Shown: in pieces, positions 9,812 to 18,013 of the stretch | How positions within the stretch are numbered: position 1 is the stretch's first letter | Layout of the letters: every line of letters starts with the position of its first letter | From: an aff. Roholtiella sp. LEGE 12411 | GTDB lineage: Bacteria > Cyanobacteriota > Cyanobacteriia > Cyanobacteriales > Nostocaceae | Assembly: GCF_015206995.1 (NCBI RefSeq) | Contig: NZ_JADEXR010000020.1 | Span: 1-62,737, forward strand | DNA length: 62,737 nt | Direction: 5' to 3' | Notes under the pieces: model-generated | Told to the model about the DNA's origin: nothing | Databases searched by the model: none | What the model saw: the letters and a program-made list of their open reading frames with translations, nothing else | Position numbers and translations under genes: made by a program

Positions 9812-10477
9812 ATGAGTATTACTCCTGAGTCTGTTAAGCAATTGCTCAGTTCTGCGGATTTGGGCGATCGCTTGCGTGCAGTTAACCAAATCCGCCAACT
9901 GGAACCAGCGATTGGTTTTGAATTGGTTCAAGGTGCGATTGGCGATAGCAATTCCCGTGTTCGTTACTCAGCAGTAAGTCAAATGGATACATTAGGATCA
10001 CAGGATTTACAGTTATCTTTAGATATATTGCGCGATCGCTTGCTTAACGATCCGGAACCTGATGTACAAGCAGCAGCAGCAGACTGTCTAGGCGCTCTTA
10101 AACTACATGCAGCTTTTGAAGACATGCAGCAGCTTTACCACACAACTAGTGAGTGGTTAATACAATTCAGTATTATCGCTACGTTAGGAGAATTGGGCGA
10201 TCCACGAGCCTTTGGACTACTCAAAGAGGCACTCTCGTCAGACAATGAATTAGTACAAACTGCTGCTATTAGTTCTTTGGGTGAGTTAGGAGATGTACAA
10301 GCAGTTCCCCTATTGGCTCCCTATGCGACTAATCCAGATTGGCAAATCCGTTACAGAGTTGTACAAGCCTTGACCTATTTAAATAGTGCAGAAGCCAAAT
10401 CTATATTAGAAACTCTGGCTGATGATCAAGTAGAAGCGATCGCAACTGAAGCTAGAAAATCTTTGCAGTCAGCTTAA
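9812..10477 (+). CDS. nblB: HEAT-repeat protein, NblB-like (phycobilisome degradation)
   Basis: 221 aa composed of HEAT/PBS-lyase type helical repeats throughout, e.g. DSNSRVRYSAVSQMDTLG, DPEPDVQAAAADCLGAL, GDPRAFGLLKEAL and DVQAVPLLAPYA. Size, the MSITPESVKQLLSS start and overall pattern fit NblB, a CpcE/PecE-related protein needed for phycobilisome breakdown under nutrient starvation. A chromophore lyase-like role is the alternative, since the repeat type is shared. It ends in a terminator. The HEAT call is firm, the NblB assignment is from memory of the family. Confidence 0.75.
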   Translation: MSITPESVKQLLSSADLGDRLRAVNQIRQLEPAIGFELVQGAIGDSNSRVRYSAVSQMDTLGSQDLQLSLDILRDRLLNDPEPDVQAAAADCLGALKLHAAFEDMQQLYHTTSEWLIQFSIIATLGELGDPRAFGLLKEALSSDNELVQTAAISSLGELGDVQAVPLLAPYATNPDWQIRYRVVQALTYLNSAEAKSILETLADDQVEAIATEARKSLQSA

Positions 10478-10557
10478 GTCTATTTTTTTCAAAACAAGCT
10501 AATCTGCATTCAGTTGCCTGGGGATGAGTTTCCCGTCGCTTTCAAGCTCTCGCACTT

Positions 10558-10600
10558 GTAAAACCCTCTCCCGTTGTGGAAGGGTTTTTATTATACTTTT
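10558..10600 (+). terminator. Terminator after the nblB-like gene
   Basis: Stem AACCCTCTCC/GGAAGGGTT with a short loop, followed by a T-rich tract (TTTTATTATACTTTTTT). Confidence 0.75.
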
Positions 10601-10932
10601 TTAATCGTCTGGGTACTTTCATAATAAGTTTATTATTTTGTTCAATTATTTTATAAAAAATTTCAATTACTGAGTAAAGACAGGATAAAACTTGGAATTT
10701 ATGCTAACTATGTTATATTTGCTGCTAAATACTGGTAACGTAAAGTTGCCTCAATTAAGTAATTATTCGCTCCGTATTTACATACAAAAGTGCAACAATA
10801 AAGATTGCGTAAATATGATACTCAAGTATATGCACTTAGGTAAATACCCGATTAGTATACAAATTATAGATAGGAAATAAGCACAAAACTTTTTTACCTA
10901 GAAGATTACTAGTCAAAAAAAAAGAGAGTCTA
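10601..10932. other. AT-rich leader upstream of a PEP-CTERM gene
   Basis: No gene supported. A 62-codon frame at 10692-10880 is AT-rich, has no ribosome site and no protein-like pattern. The GAGAG ribosome site for the next gene is at 10924-10928. Confidence 0.4.
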
Positions 10933-11694
10933 ATGAAAAAGTTCACTATTTTAGCATCAACACTTGCAGCATCAACCCTAAGCTTAAGTTTAGTTAGTGG
11001 TATATCTGAAGCTCAAGCTACTTCTTTAGTTCCAACAACAGAAGGAGAAATTCACCTAACAAATGTTGGTTGTCTTAGCGGCGTAAACTGTATTGAAACG
11101 AATCCCTTGGGTTATACAGTTACCAGTTTGCCGTATGACACTGATGGTATCAACCCACAGTATGGTCTTAGCCGCTTGTTTGTTGACCAAAGAAGTACTG
11201 CAAACAACTATGGATTTGGAATTACTTTCTTAGGACAGGATGAAGGAACAAATCCCTCTTTGGATGAATATTTCTTTCGTCCGATAGCTTATCTAGCTGA
11301 TACATCAGATGCTCAACCTGTAGGTGTTCCCGCTGAAAATGGTCGATTGGAAGTTGGTCAGTACAAGTTCGATTTCGCTAACATCATAGGAGAGCTGGAA
11401 TTAACATTCTTTGATACCGAACAAAACGGTACTACGATTCTGAAAAAGAATGGTGTCAATTTCCTATTGCCAATTACACCAGGATCTGACGGCAATATCA
11501 GGAAAATCAAGCTGACAGATGTGCAATCATTTGAGGTACAACTAGGTAGTATTGGTGGTGCATTCAATCATGGTGATGGTGTTGATTTGCAAGCTAGTGT
11601 ACCTGAACCAGGAACAACTGTCAGCCTGGGAGCTTTAGTACTAACAGCTTTATTCGGCTTGCAAAAACGTAAAAAATCCTCACAAGCAGTTTAA
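10933..11694 (+). CDS. LEVG-type PEP-CTERM exosortase substrate
   Basis: 253 aa secreted protein. A signal peptide (MKKF..., hydrophobic to ~res 27, AQA) leads to a beta-rich body with the LEVGQYKF motif near res 140, then a C-terminal sorting tag: PEP motif (SVPEPGTTVS), a hydrophobic helix and a basic end (QKRKKSS). Such proteins are processed by an exosortase and go to the cell surface or extracellular matrix. The LEVG signature matches a cyanobacterial PEP-CTERM subfamily I recall. No exosortase gene is present in the window. Confidence 0.85.
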   Translation: MKKFTILASTLAASTLSLSLVSGISEAQATSLVPTTEGEIHLTNVGCLSGVNCIETNPLGYTVTSLPYDTDGINPQYGLSRLFVDQRSTANNYGFGITFLGQDEGTNPSLDEYFFRPIAYLADTSDAQPVGVPAENGRLEVGQYKFDFANIIGELELTFFDTEQNGTTILKKNGVNFLLPITPGSDGNIRKIKLTDVQSFEVQLGSIGGAFNHGDGVDLQASVPEPGTTVSLGALVLTALFGLQKRKKSSQAV

Positions 11695-11986
11695 TTTTGA
11701 AGATCACTGCGCTCGGATTTAAAATGAGTTTTGGAAAGTTGAGCGATCCAAAAACCTACAATGCCCACTTTTAACAAAATTAAAAATTCCAAAAATAAAT
11801 AGTTTTGGATTTGATTGCTTAGATAAAAACTTATCCAGGTTAGTGCATCACTTTTTCAGAAAAACCCTTGTATTTCACCTTTAAATTGAGTAGATAAGAA
11901 TAACTAACTACCGCAATTAGTTACTCTATTTACTCAATTTTCTTGTATGGGAAATCCAGATACAGTGAAAAATTTCTCAGAAGATT

Positions 11987-12505
11987 CTAAGAGCCAAATA
12001 CTTGCGGCCAAGTTGTTACGAGGAAAACTGAAACTGCTGCGATCGCCAACAACCCCTGAATCAAATTGCCAATTAATGATCCTACCACAATCCCTATACC
12101 AGCCTTAACTGCCAACCCAAATTCCCGCCGATAAAGGTACTCACCAATAATTGCTCCTAAAAGCGGGCCTAGTAAAATACCTAATAACGGCCCCCCAAAA
12201 GGCAACGCTGGCAATAATCCCAAAAATCCCAGTACTAAACCGACAATTGCGCCAATTTGCCCCCACTTACTAGCCCCTGCTTGTCTTGCTCCTATGTAGC
12301 TAGCTAAAAAGTCTACTCCGACGCTGAGGAGTAAAACGATAATTGTCACTATTAGTGGTATTTTAATAGCCGCGAAGGAACTACTAGTAATTCCCCAAAT
12401 GATAATTGCTATTAAAATTAAACTGCTACCGGGAATGGCAGGAACCACAGCACCGATGATACCCACTACCATTACAGCAACTAATGACCAATAAATAATT
12501 TGCAT
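11987..12505 (-). CDS. DUF456 family membrane protein
   Basis: 172 aa, almost wholly hydrophobic with about five membrane segments. Matches DUF456 small membrane proteins: N-terminal IIGAVVPAIPGSSLILIAIIIWG, a central FLASYIGARQAGASKWGQIGAIVG and a Gly/Pro-rich hairpin LPFGGPLLGILLGPLLGAIIGEYL. Function unknown; acts in the cytoplasmic or thylakoid membrane. Single gene, convergent with the preceding PEP-CTERM gene. Confidence 0.88.
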   Translation of the reverse strand: MQIIYWSLVAVMVVGIIGAVVPAIPGSSLILIAIIIWGITSSSFAAIKIPLIVTIIVLLLSVGVDFLASYIGARQAGASKWGQIGAIVGLVLGFLGLLPALPFGGPLLGILLGPLLGAIIGEYLYRREFGLAVKAGIGIVVGSLIGNLIQGLLAIAAVSVFLVTTWPQVFGS

Positions 12506-13539
12506 AAAATTTTAAATTTCTGAGTCAGCTGGCAAATTGGAACTAAGGAGTTTACTCATAAACTAACTATAAGTATGCCTAAATACATATTCAAGATTCA
12601 CTTTATAAATAATAGCTAAGATTAACAGGGTAAGAGCATCCTTGTTTATGCTTATCTTACTTAATTTGTCAAGTTCACATTCTACCAAATTAGATAAGCT
12701 TACCCTAGTATATTTGTTTTTTACCCCACCTCAGCAGCCAGTCATAAAGTAGGGTAATTACGCCATTCACAAGTGTGATCATTGCGCGTATTATCTCCGA
12801 AGGATGATTACTGAGCGTATACCATAGAAAAAGGCAAGGAGAATTGCCAGAAATAATTTCCCAAATATTTTGTCAAAGATAGTTTTTTTACAGGAACATA
12901 TAAAGTAGCAGCTTTGTCAACAGATGTTAGTAGACTAAGCTCTTACTCTTTGATCTTCTTTGGGTGCAAAAACCGTATTTGCTCCACATTTTTGTAAACA
13001 GTTTTACCCAACTTGCAGTTATTTGCATAAGTATATTAGCTTGTACTTATCAAACTATGTTTTGCAACTTATTAAATCATATTTAGGTCAGTTTATGTAA
13101 CATATATGACATTTTATTTGATACTCAATACCCTAAAATCTGTTGTCATTAGGGGCTAATCATAGAAATCTCTAGCTGAAGTCAGAATAAAACCGCAGTT
13201 TTGTCTATAAAGTTACACCTCAAGGTACTGTATAGTTTCAGAACCAAGCATTTATATATAATATATGTATATGAGATTGCTATTTTGAATATCAGCAATC
13301 AATAAGTTAAAGAAATACCATTTTTATAATTTCTTTGTTATTTTGTATTTAACGGGACAGTTCTTCAGAATTTGGTGGGTTTAAATATCAATTAGTTGAA
13401 CCATTTTCCCGCTGCAAAATTCTATGCTAATTCTTGGCTTTGTGATTGTCTTAGTATGAAAAGCACCAAACAAATGACCAAAATATGTTGCATAGTAACA
13501 TCTCAAATTGACCAATAGTTTATCAACACAAGGAAAGCC
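12506..13539. other. 1-kb AT-rich region without a recognisable gene
   Basis: No supported coding region on either strand. Two related 15-mers, GATCATTGCGCGTAT (~12777) and GATTACTGAGCGTAT (~12806), form an imperfect direct repeat. The stretch around 13255-13275 is almost pure A/T (TATATATAATATATG). It may hold a non-coding RNA or long leader, but nothing specific is visible. Confidence 0.35.
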
Positions 13540-13911
13540 TTGCTTACAACAATGCTCAAAACAAATAATCGGCGTATTGTTTTCCCTGCTTTTATAAATT
13601 CTGTAGGAGAAAACCATCAAATAGGGACTAAAAAAAAGTTTGCTCAACCTAAATTGGATTTACTGCAACCATTACGTACATGGCTCGACGAACTCGAAAT
13701 TCAGAATCGTAAATTTGCTAAATTTATTGCCATACTGATTCCTGCTCAGTGTCCCTTCGAGCGTGATGTCATGTTGTTTGGTCGCAAAATTGGACATATT
13801 CCCCCAATGTGCAAGCTTAATCCTCTTTATGATCAACTTGTAGGCTTGCGTTTTCGTGCTTTGTGTTATTTAGTAGATCAGTGTGGAGAAGATATTCAGT
13901 CTTACTGCTGA
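13540..13911 (+). CDS. Mo-dependent nitrogenase C-terminal domain protein
   Basis: 123 aa. Residues ~38-123 match the Mo-nitro_C domain (PF06967) typical of cyanobacteria: LLQPLRTWLDELEIQN, then LIPAQCPFERDV, LFGRKIGHIPPMCKLNPLYDQ, LVGLRFRALCYL and a C-terminal Cys. Despite the family name these are small stand-alone proteins not shown to be nitrogenase subunits. The start is debatable: TTG 13540 has AAGGA 5 bp upstream with ideal spacing, whereas the ATG four codons later does not. A cupin gene follows 22 bp downstream, suggesting a two-gene transcript. Confidence 0.85.
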   Translation: MLTTMLKTNNRRIVFPAFINSVGENHQIGTKKKFAQPKLDLLQPLRTWLDELEIQNRKFAKFIAILIPAQCPFERDVMLFGRKIGHIPPMCKLNPLYDQLVGLRFRALCYLVDQCGEDIQSYC

Positions 13912-13933
13912 AAATAACCAGAGTTAACACGGC

Positions 13934-14206
13934 ATGGAAATTAAAATTGAGCATCAACCTAGTCAAGAGCGTCTTCATCAATTGGATGTGTCCAAATGGG
14001 CAATTTGGAAAAAGGAAGTCTCAAAATTCCCTTGGACGTATGATTCTCAAGAAACTTGCTACTTTTTGGAAGGTGAGGTAATTGTTACTCCTGATGGTGG
14101 ACAGCCAGTGCAAATGGGTAAAAGTGATTTGGTAACTTTTCCCGCTGGTATGTCCTGTGTATGGGAAATAACAAGCGATGTGAAAAAACATTATTACTTT
14201 GATTAG
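13934..14206 (+). CDS. Small single-domain cupin protein
   Basis: 90 aa. The cupin barrel is recognisable: ETCYFLEGEVIVTPDGG (cupin motif 1) and DLVTFPAGMSCVWEITSDVKKHYYF (motif 2), of the DUF861/EutQ-like (ureidoglycine-type) subgroup. In motif 1 the usual His pair is absent, with E and C near the metal site, so catalytic activity is uncertain. Only 22 bp after the Mo-nitro_C gene, same strand, probably cotranscribed. Confidence 0.82.
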   Translation: MEIKIEHQPSQERLHQLDVSKWAIWKKEVSKFPWTYDSQETCYFLEGEVIVTPDGGQPVQMGKSDLVTFPAGMSCVWEITSDVKKHYYFD

Positions 14207-14693
14207 TTAAAAGTAGAGATGTGCTGGTTCTAAAGCGTTTTTGTCTGCTTTATTTTAGAGAACGCAAACATCTGATTAACTCAGTTTAGATTTCTATTGT
14301 AGGGATGTTCGCAACGAGAGTCGTCAAATGAAGAGGCAGAATCAGCCAATTGCTTATATCCATATCTGACAAAACTCGTTGCAACCACATCCCTCAAACA
14401 ATATTTGTTATTTGTAAAAATAAATAGTTTTATTGCCTCCCCCATTTGGCAGAAATTTCTTACCAAATTCATGGCTGATGGCCAAAAAGGTAGTTGTATA
14501 ATTTGCGGCTTCATCTCTATCGTAATTATTGCTGCCTTAATATTCATTAAAATCACCGTATTTCATAGTGATTACTTCCGTGTGAAAGAAAGGAGTTCAT
14601 AATCATGTTAGTGGGTAAATAATTTATGGAAGATGCTATTTAGTAGCAAAAAATTGCTTCCCACCGCAATTTTGATGAGGAAAATCATAAAAA
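14207..14693. other. Intergenic region upstream of the creatininase gene
   Basis: No firm gene. A frame at 14405-14602 (+) contains one hydrophobic stretch (CGFISIVIIAALIFI) but begins with TTG or an internal ATG and has no clear ribosome site, so I treat it as unproven. An overlapping minus-strand frame is likewise weak. Confidence 0.35.
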
Positions 14694-15440
14694 ATGTTAC
14701 TTCATTTAAGTACTTGGCAGGAAGTTGAACTTTATTTACAGCAGTCTCAGGCTATTATTTTCCCTATTGGTTCGACTGAGCAACATGGGCCGACAGGATT
14801 GATTGGCACCGATGCGATTTGTGCAGAAGCGATCGCTCGTGGTGTCGGTGAAGCAACTCAGGCGATCGTTGGCCCTACAATCAATGTAGGGATGGCACTG
14901 CACCACACCGCCTTTCCTGGCACAATTAGTCTGCGTCCCAGTACTTTAATTCAGGTGGTACTAGAGTACGTAACTTGTTTAGCCAAAGCCGGTTTTACCA
15001 AGTTTTACTTTATCAACGGACACGGCGGTAACATTGCTACCCTCAAAGCTGCGTTCTCCGAAACTTATGCCTACTTAGAAGATTTGCAGATTATTAATGC
15101 TTCACAAGTGCAATGTCAAGTGGCTAACTGGTTTATGTGCGGTTCTGTATACAAGCTAGCTAAAGAATTGTATGGCAACCAAGAAGGTTCTCATGCCACC
15201 CCAAGTGAAGTAGCGCTCACCCAATACGTTTATCCGGAGGCGATTAAACAAGCGCCCCTTTCACCAGAAGTTGGAACTGGACACAGGATTTATGGTGCTG
15301 CTAACTTTCGAGCGCATTACCCAGATGGACGCATGGGATCAAATCCTGGCTTGGCTACACCGGAACATGGTAAGCAGTTTTATGATTTGGCGGTGAAGGA
15401 ACTTAGCAATGGGTATTTGGAATTTGTGAACGCAGATTGA
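14694..15440 (+). CDS. Creatininase family amidohydrolase
   Basis: 248 aa. Matches the creatininase/MftE-like fold with its metal-binding residues: E29 and H31 in GSTEQHGP, D40 in GTDAI, H110 in NGHGGN and E172 in HATPSE. The family includes creatinine amidohydrolase, the riboflavin-pathway FAPy deformylase and peptide-trimming MftE; the true substrate here is unknown. Length is typical. Followed by a perfect inverted repeat and a tRNA on the other strand. Confidence 0.88.
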   Translation: MLLHLSTWQEVELYLQQSQAIIFPIGSTEQHGPTGLIGTDAICAEAIARGVGEATQAIVGPTINVGMALHHTAFPGTISLRPSTLIQVVLEYVTCLAKAGFTKFYFINGHGGNIATLKAAFSETYAYLEDLQIINASQVQCQVANWFMCGSVYKLAKELYGNQEGSHATPSEVALTQYVYPEAIKQAPLSPEVGTGHRIYGAANFRAHYPDGRMGSNPGLATPEHGKQFYDLAVKELSNGYLEFVNAD

Positions 15441-15523
15441 AGAAAGGAAGTTATCCAAAAATGTCCAAAATTTTTTTCAAATATAGAATATTTGTTCTCT
15501 ATTAGTCAGCACTTATAAAGGAT

Positions 15524-15557
15524 AAACCCCTTGAAATTATTGGGTTTCAAGGGGTTT
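15524..15557. terminator. Perfect inverted repeat between creatininase gene and tRNA-Phe
   Basis: 13-bp perfect stem (AAACCCCTTGAAA and complement) with an 8-nt loop. It lies 8 bp beyond the 3' end of the minus-strand tRNA and 84 bp after the creatininase stop, so it probably terminates both. No long T-run follows. Confidence 0.65.
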
Positions 15558-15564
15558 ACTTAAA

Positions 15565-15637
<73 letters not shown>

Positions 15638-15709
15638 TGGAACTTATCTTGGCCACGATTAATCAATGTAGCAAACATAAAATAATTTAGCAAGAGATTG
15701 AAGAAAAAA

Positions 15710-16576
15710 TTATGCTGCTTTCATTCTCAACTTAACCCAGAGGAAAACTACGACAAATAGCAGAAACTGGACAATAACGATACTAGGGCCAGACGCAAGG
15801 TTAAAAAGACCTGATACAATCATGCCAGCAATGCTGCTGCTAGAACCAACAATCACTGATATGACGAGAAAGCGGCTAAAGTGGTGACTCATTAGTTTAG
15901 CTGTAGAGGCAGGAATTACTAAAAAGGCGTTTACTAATAAGACACCAACAGCTTTAATCGCTACAGCTACAGCCAGTGACAGCAAAACTACAAACCCATA
16001 GCGATACAATTGAACTGGAATGCCTTGAACCTGTGCTACATCGGGGTTAAGTGTCAACAAAATTTGCTGCCGTAGGGTTGACAATAAAAATATGCTGCCT
16101 CCTATAAGTACCAGCAGCGTCAAAATTAAATCTGTGGTATCAATCGCAAGAATATCGCCGAACAGTACTGCCATCAGATTGCCGCGATACCCTTTAATCA
16201 AGCTAGTGAGGATCACGCCGATCGCTAATGCACCTGATAGCACTATACTAAGTACGCTATCGCTACCTAAATCGGTTTTGTCAATAAAGTAGAGGACAAT
16301 AACACCAAAAACTAAGGTAAAAGGTAACAGCATCCAAGTAGGATTAAACTGAAGCAGCACACCTAACGCCACGCCTACTAATGCTGCATGACCTACAGCA
16401 TGGCTAAAAAAAGACAGCTGGCGCAAAGTGACAAAACTACCCAACATACCGCCAAGTATTCCCATTAATACAGCACCTGCGATCGCACGCTGCATGAAAG
16501 GAAATTGCAACAGAGTTACTAAGTCGTTATTAATGATGGCTAACCAACTTATATGGAAATGATTGACTAAATACAT
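15710..16576 (-). CDS. znuB: Zinc ABC transporter permease
   Basis: 288 aa, eight to nine hydrophobic segments, ABC-3 family. Diagnostic patches: LGGMLGSFVTLRQLSFFSHAVGHAALVGVALG near the N-terminus and AVGVLLVNAFLVIPASTAKL in the middle. It forms the membrane channel for the ZnuA/ZnuC components encoded 0.6-2.4 kb upstream on the same strand. Unusually, a plus-strand SmtB-type regulator gene sits between znuC and znuB, so znuB must have its own promoter in the 123-bp divergent spacer. Confidence 0.9.
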   Translation of the reverse strand: MYLVNHFHISWLAIINNDLVTLLQFPFMQRAIAGAVLMGILGGMLGSFVTLRQLSFFSHAVGHAALVGVALGVLLQFNPTWMLLPFTLVFGVIVLYFIDKTDLGSDSVLSIVLSGALAIGVILTSLIKGYRGNLMAVLFGDILAIDTTDLILTLLVLIGGSIFLLSTLRQQILLTLNPDVAQVQGIPVQLYRYGFVVLLSLAVAVAIKAVGVLLVNAFLVIPASTAKLMSHHFSRFLVISVIVGSSSSIAGMIVSGLFNLASGPSIVIVQFLLFVVVFLWVKLRMKAA

Positions 16577-16680
16577 ACGTAATACTTTTAAGCTGATTAG
16601 CAGTTATGCTGATGGTAAATAATCTTTATTTTTTAAGTAAAAATCAGAAATTTTTCCCACACTTTCATCAAAAGTTATAT

Positions 16681-16696
16681 AGTTATCATTGTAACT
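16681..16696. promoter_or_regulatory. Candidate metal-regulator operator between znuB and smtB-like gene
   Basis: Imperfect palindrome with AGTTA/TAACT arms around TCATTG, four bases before the TTG start of the regulator's longest frame and ~105 bp from znuB. It could bind the SmtB-type repressor or Zur. It matches a Zur box only partly, so this is a suggestion. Confidence 0.35.
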
Positions 16697-16699
16697 AAT

Positions 16700-17095
16700 T
16701 TGATTTTTAAAACGATAATAATTCCGTATAATCCGAGGTGCATTATAGATAATGAGATTGTGCAAACCCTATCAGATAAGGTTCTCAGCAGCGAAAAAGC
16801 TCAGCAAATGGCAGAATTTTTTAGCTTCTTAGGAGATGCTAATCGTCTGCGAATTCTCTCTTTTTTGGCTACAAAAGAACTGTGTGTTAGCGATTTAGCA
16901 ACATTACTAGATATGAGTGAATCTGCTGTCTCCCATCAGCTGCGAAACTTACGGGCGATACGCTTGGTCAGTTATCGTAAGCAAGGTCGTAATGTATTCT
17001 ATCGCTTACACGATAGCCATATTTATCAACTTTATCAGGCTGTTGCTGAACACTTAGATGAAGCTGAGGAGCGAGGAGTTGAGAGTGAGGAATAA
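16700..17095 (+). CDS. SmtB/ArsR-family zinc-sensing repressor
   Basis: 131 aa winged-helix repressor expected to release DNA on binding Zn(II). It has the ArsR core [17 protein letters not shown] and recognition helix [13 protein letters not shown]. The alpha5 zinc site of SmtB is fully kept: D105, H107, H118, E121 (spacing identical), as are the alpha3 residues C62 and D65. The extended frame starts at TTG 16700; the SmtB-like part needs only ~20 residues before FFSFLGD, so GTG 16760 is another option. Convergent with znuC, divergent from znuB. Confidence 0.88.
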   Translation: MIFKTIIIPYNPRCIIDNEIVQTLSDKVLSSEKAQQMAEFFSFLGDANRLRILSFLATKELCVSDLATLLDMSESAVSHQLRNLRAIRLVSYRKQGRNVFYRLHDSHIYQLYQAVAEHLDEAEERGVESEE

Positions 17096-17131
17096 AAATA
17101 TTAACTCTAGACTCCTGTATTCTGTCTGTTT

Positions 17132-17168
17132 GAAGTTTCCAGATGAGGCTTCCTCATCTGGAAACTTC
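17132..17168. terminator. Bidirectional terminator between smtB-like gene and znuC
   Basis: 17-bp perfect stem (GAAGTTTCCAGATGAGG and complement) with a 3-nt loop, midway between two convergent genes. A textbook convergent-gene terminator hairpin. Confidence 0.85.
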
Positions 17169-17183
17169 TCTATGTCTGCCAAC

Positions 17184-17978
17184 TCAATTGTGTTGGTGCT
17201 GATAGCGACTGAACCCCGGGCCATAAGTTGCTAAAAGGTTTTGCGGTGAAAGGGCAATTTCCGGCTTACCAGTACAAACAAGGGTTTGGTTGAGACAAAG
17301 GACGCGATCGCAATGACGGCTTACCATATCAATATCATGAGAAACCTGCAATACCGTCCAACCTTCCTCCCGCTTTAATTCATTTAATAAGGCATAAAAA
17401 TCTGCTGTACCTTGCACATCAACCCCAGCAAAGGCTTCATCGAGTATCAAAAGTCTCCTAGGCATAACTAAACAGTAAGCTAGTAGCACCCGCTTGAGTT
17501 GACCACCGCTCAAAGTACCAATAGCTTGATGTTGCAGATGATAAGCATCGGTTCTTCGTAAAGCTTCTATTACTGCTGCTGATTTTTCCCTGTCTTGTCT
17601 CCACAGGCTGGAGAAAAATAAATTCTTCCTTTTTCCTTTTCCCTTTTCCCTTTCCCTTTTTATTACCCATCCTAGTCCCACTAATTCGCTGACAGAAATA
17701 GGAAAGCTGCGATCAAAGATGAAGTTTTGCGGCATATAGCCCAACAAGTGGCGTAAATGCCCCAGCTTAACAAGTGGACGACCAAATATTTCAATCGTAC
17801 CAGCACTTTGAGGTATCAAATCTAAAACCGCTTTTACTAAAGTACTTTTACCCGCACCGTTAGGGCCAACTATAGCTGTATCCGTTCCTGACAACAATTC
17901 AAAAGAAACATCTCGAATAGCTAAATAGTTGCCTTGATATACAGTTAGTCCTTCAACTTTTAAAATAGGCGATGTCAT
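17184..17978 (-). CDS. znuC: Zinc ABC transporter ATP-binding protein
   Basis: 264 aa ABC ATPase energising ZnuB. Walker A GPNGAGKST (~res 38-46), Q-loop MPQNF, signature LSGGQ (~res 160), Walker B RLLILDEAF and H-loop VSHD are intact. Between the Q-loop and signature there is an unusual basic stretch KREREKGKGKRK (~res 107-118) encoded by tandem A/G heptamers, absent from ordinary ZnuC. It follows znuA by 35 bp on the same strand, so znuA-znuC is an operon. Confidence 0.92.
   Translation of the reverse strand: MTSPILKVEGLTVYQGNYLAIRDVSFELLSGTDTAIVGPNGAGKSTLVKAVLDLIPQSAGTIEIFGRPLVKLGHLRHLLGYMPQNFIFDRSFPISVSELVGLGWVIKREREKGKGKRKNLFFSSLWRQDREKSAAVIEALRRTDAYHLQHQAIGTLSGGQLKRVLLAYCLVMPRRLLILDEAFAGVDVQGTADFYALLNELKREEGWTVLQVSHDIDMVSRHCDRVLCLNQTLVCTGKPEIALSPQNLLATYGPGFSRYQHQHN
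17616..17666. repeat. Polypurine/polypyrimidine heptamer repeat inside znuC
   Basis: Plus strand shows TTTTCCC/TTTCCCT units in tandem, i.e. AAAGGGA-type repeats on the coding strand. They encode a Lys/Arg/Gly-rich insert in znuC. Reading frame is preserved. Confidence 0.8.
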
Positions 17979-18013
17979 TTAATTAATTCAAAATTTAAAA
18001 TTAAAAAACGTAA

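Noticed and set aside
10692-10880. 62-codon plus-strand frame before the PEP-CTERM gene
   Set aside because: AT-rich composition, no ribosome site, no domain; probably leader sequence.
13863-14081. 72-codon plus-strand frame overlapping Mo-nitro_C and cupin genes
   Set aside because: Lies in another frame of two well-supported genes.
14281-14602. Two opposing short frames
   Set aside because: Mutually overlapping, weak starts, only one generic hydrophobic stretch.
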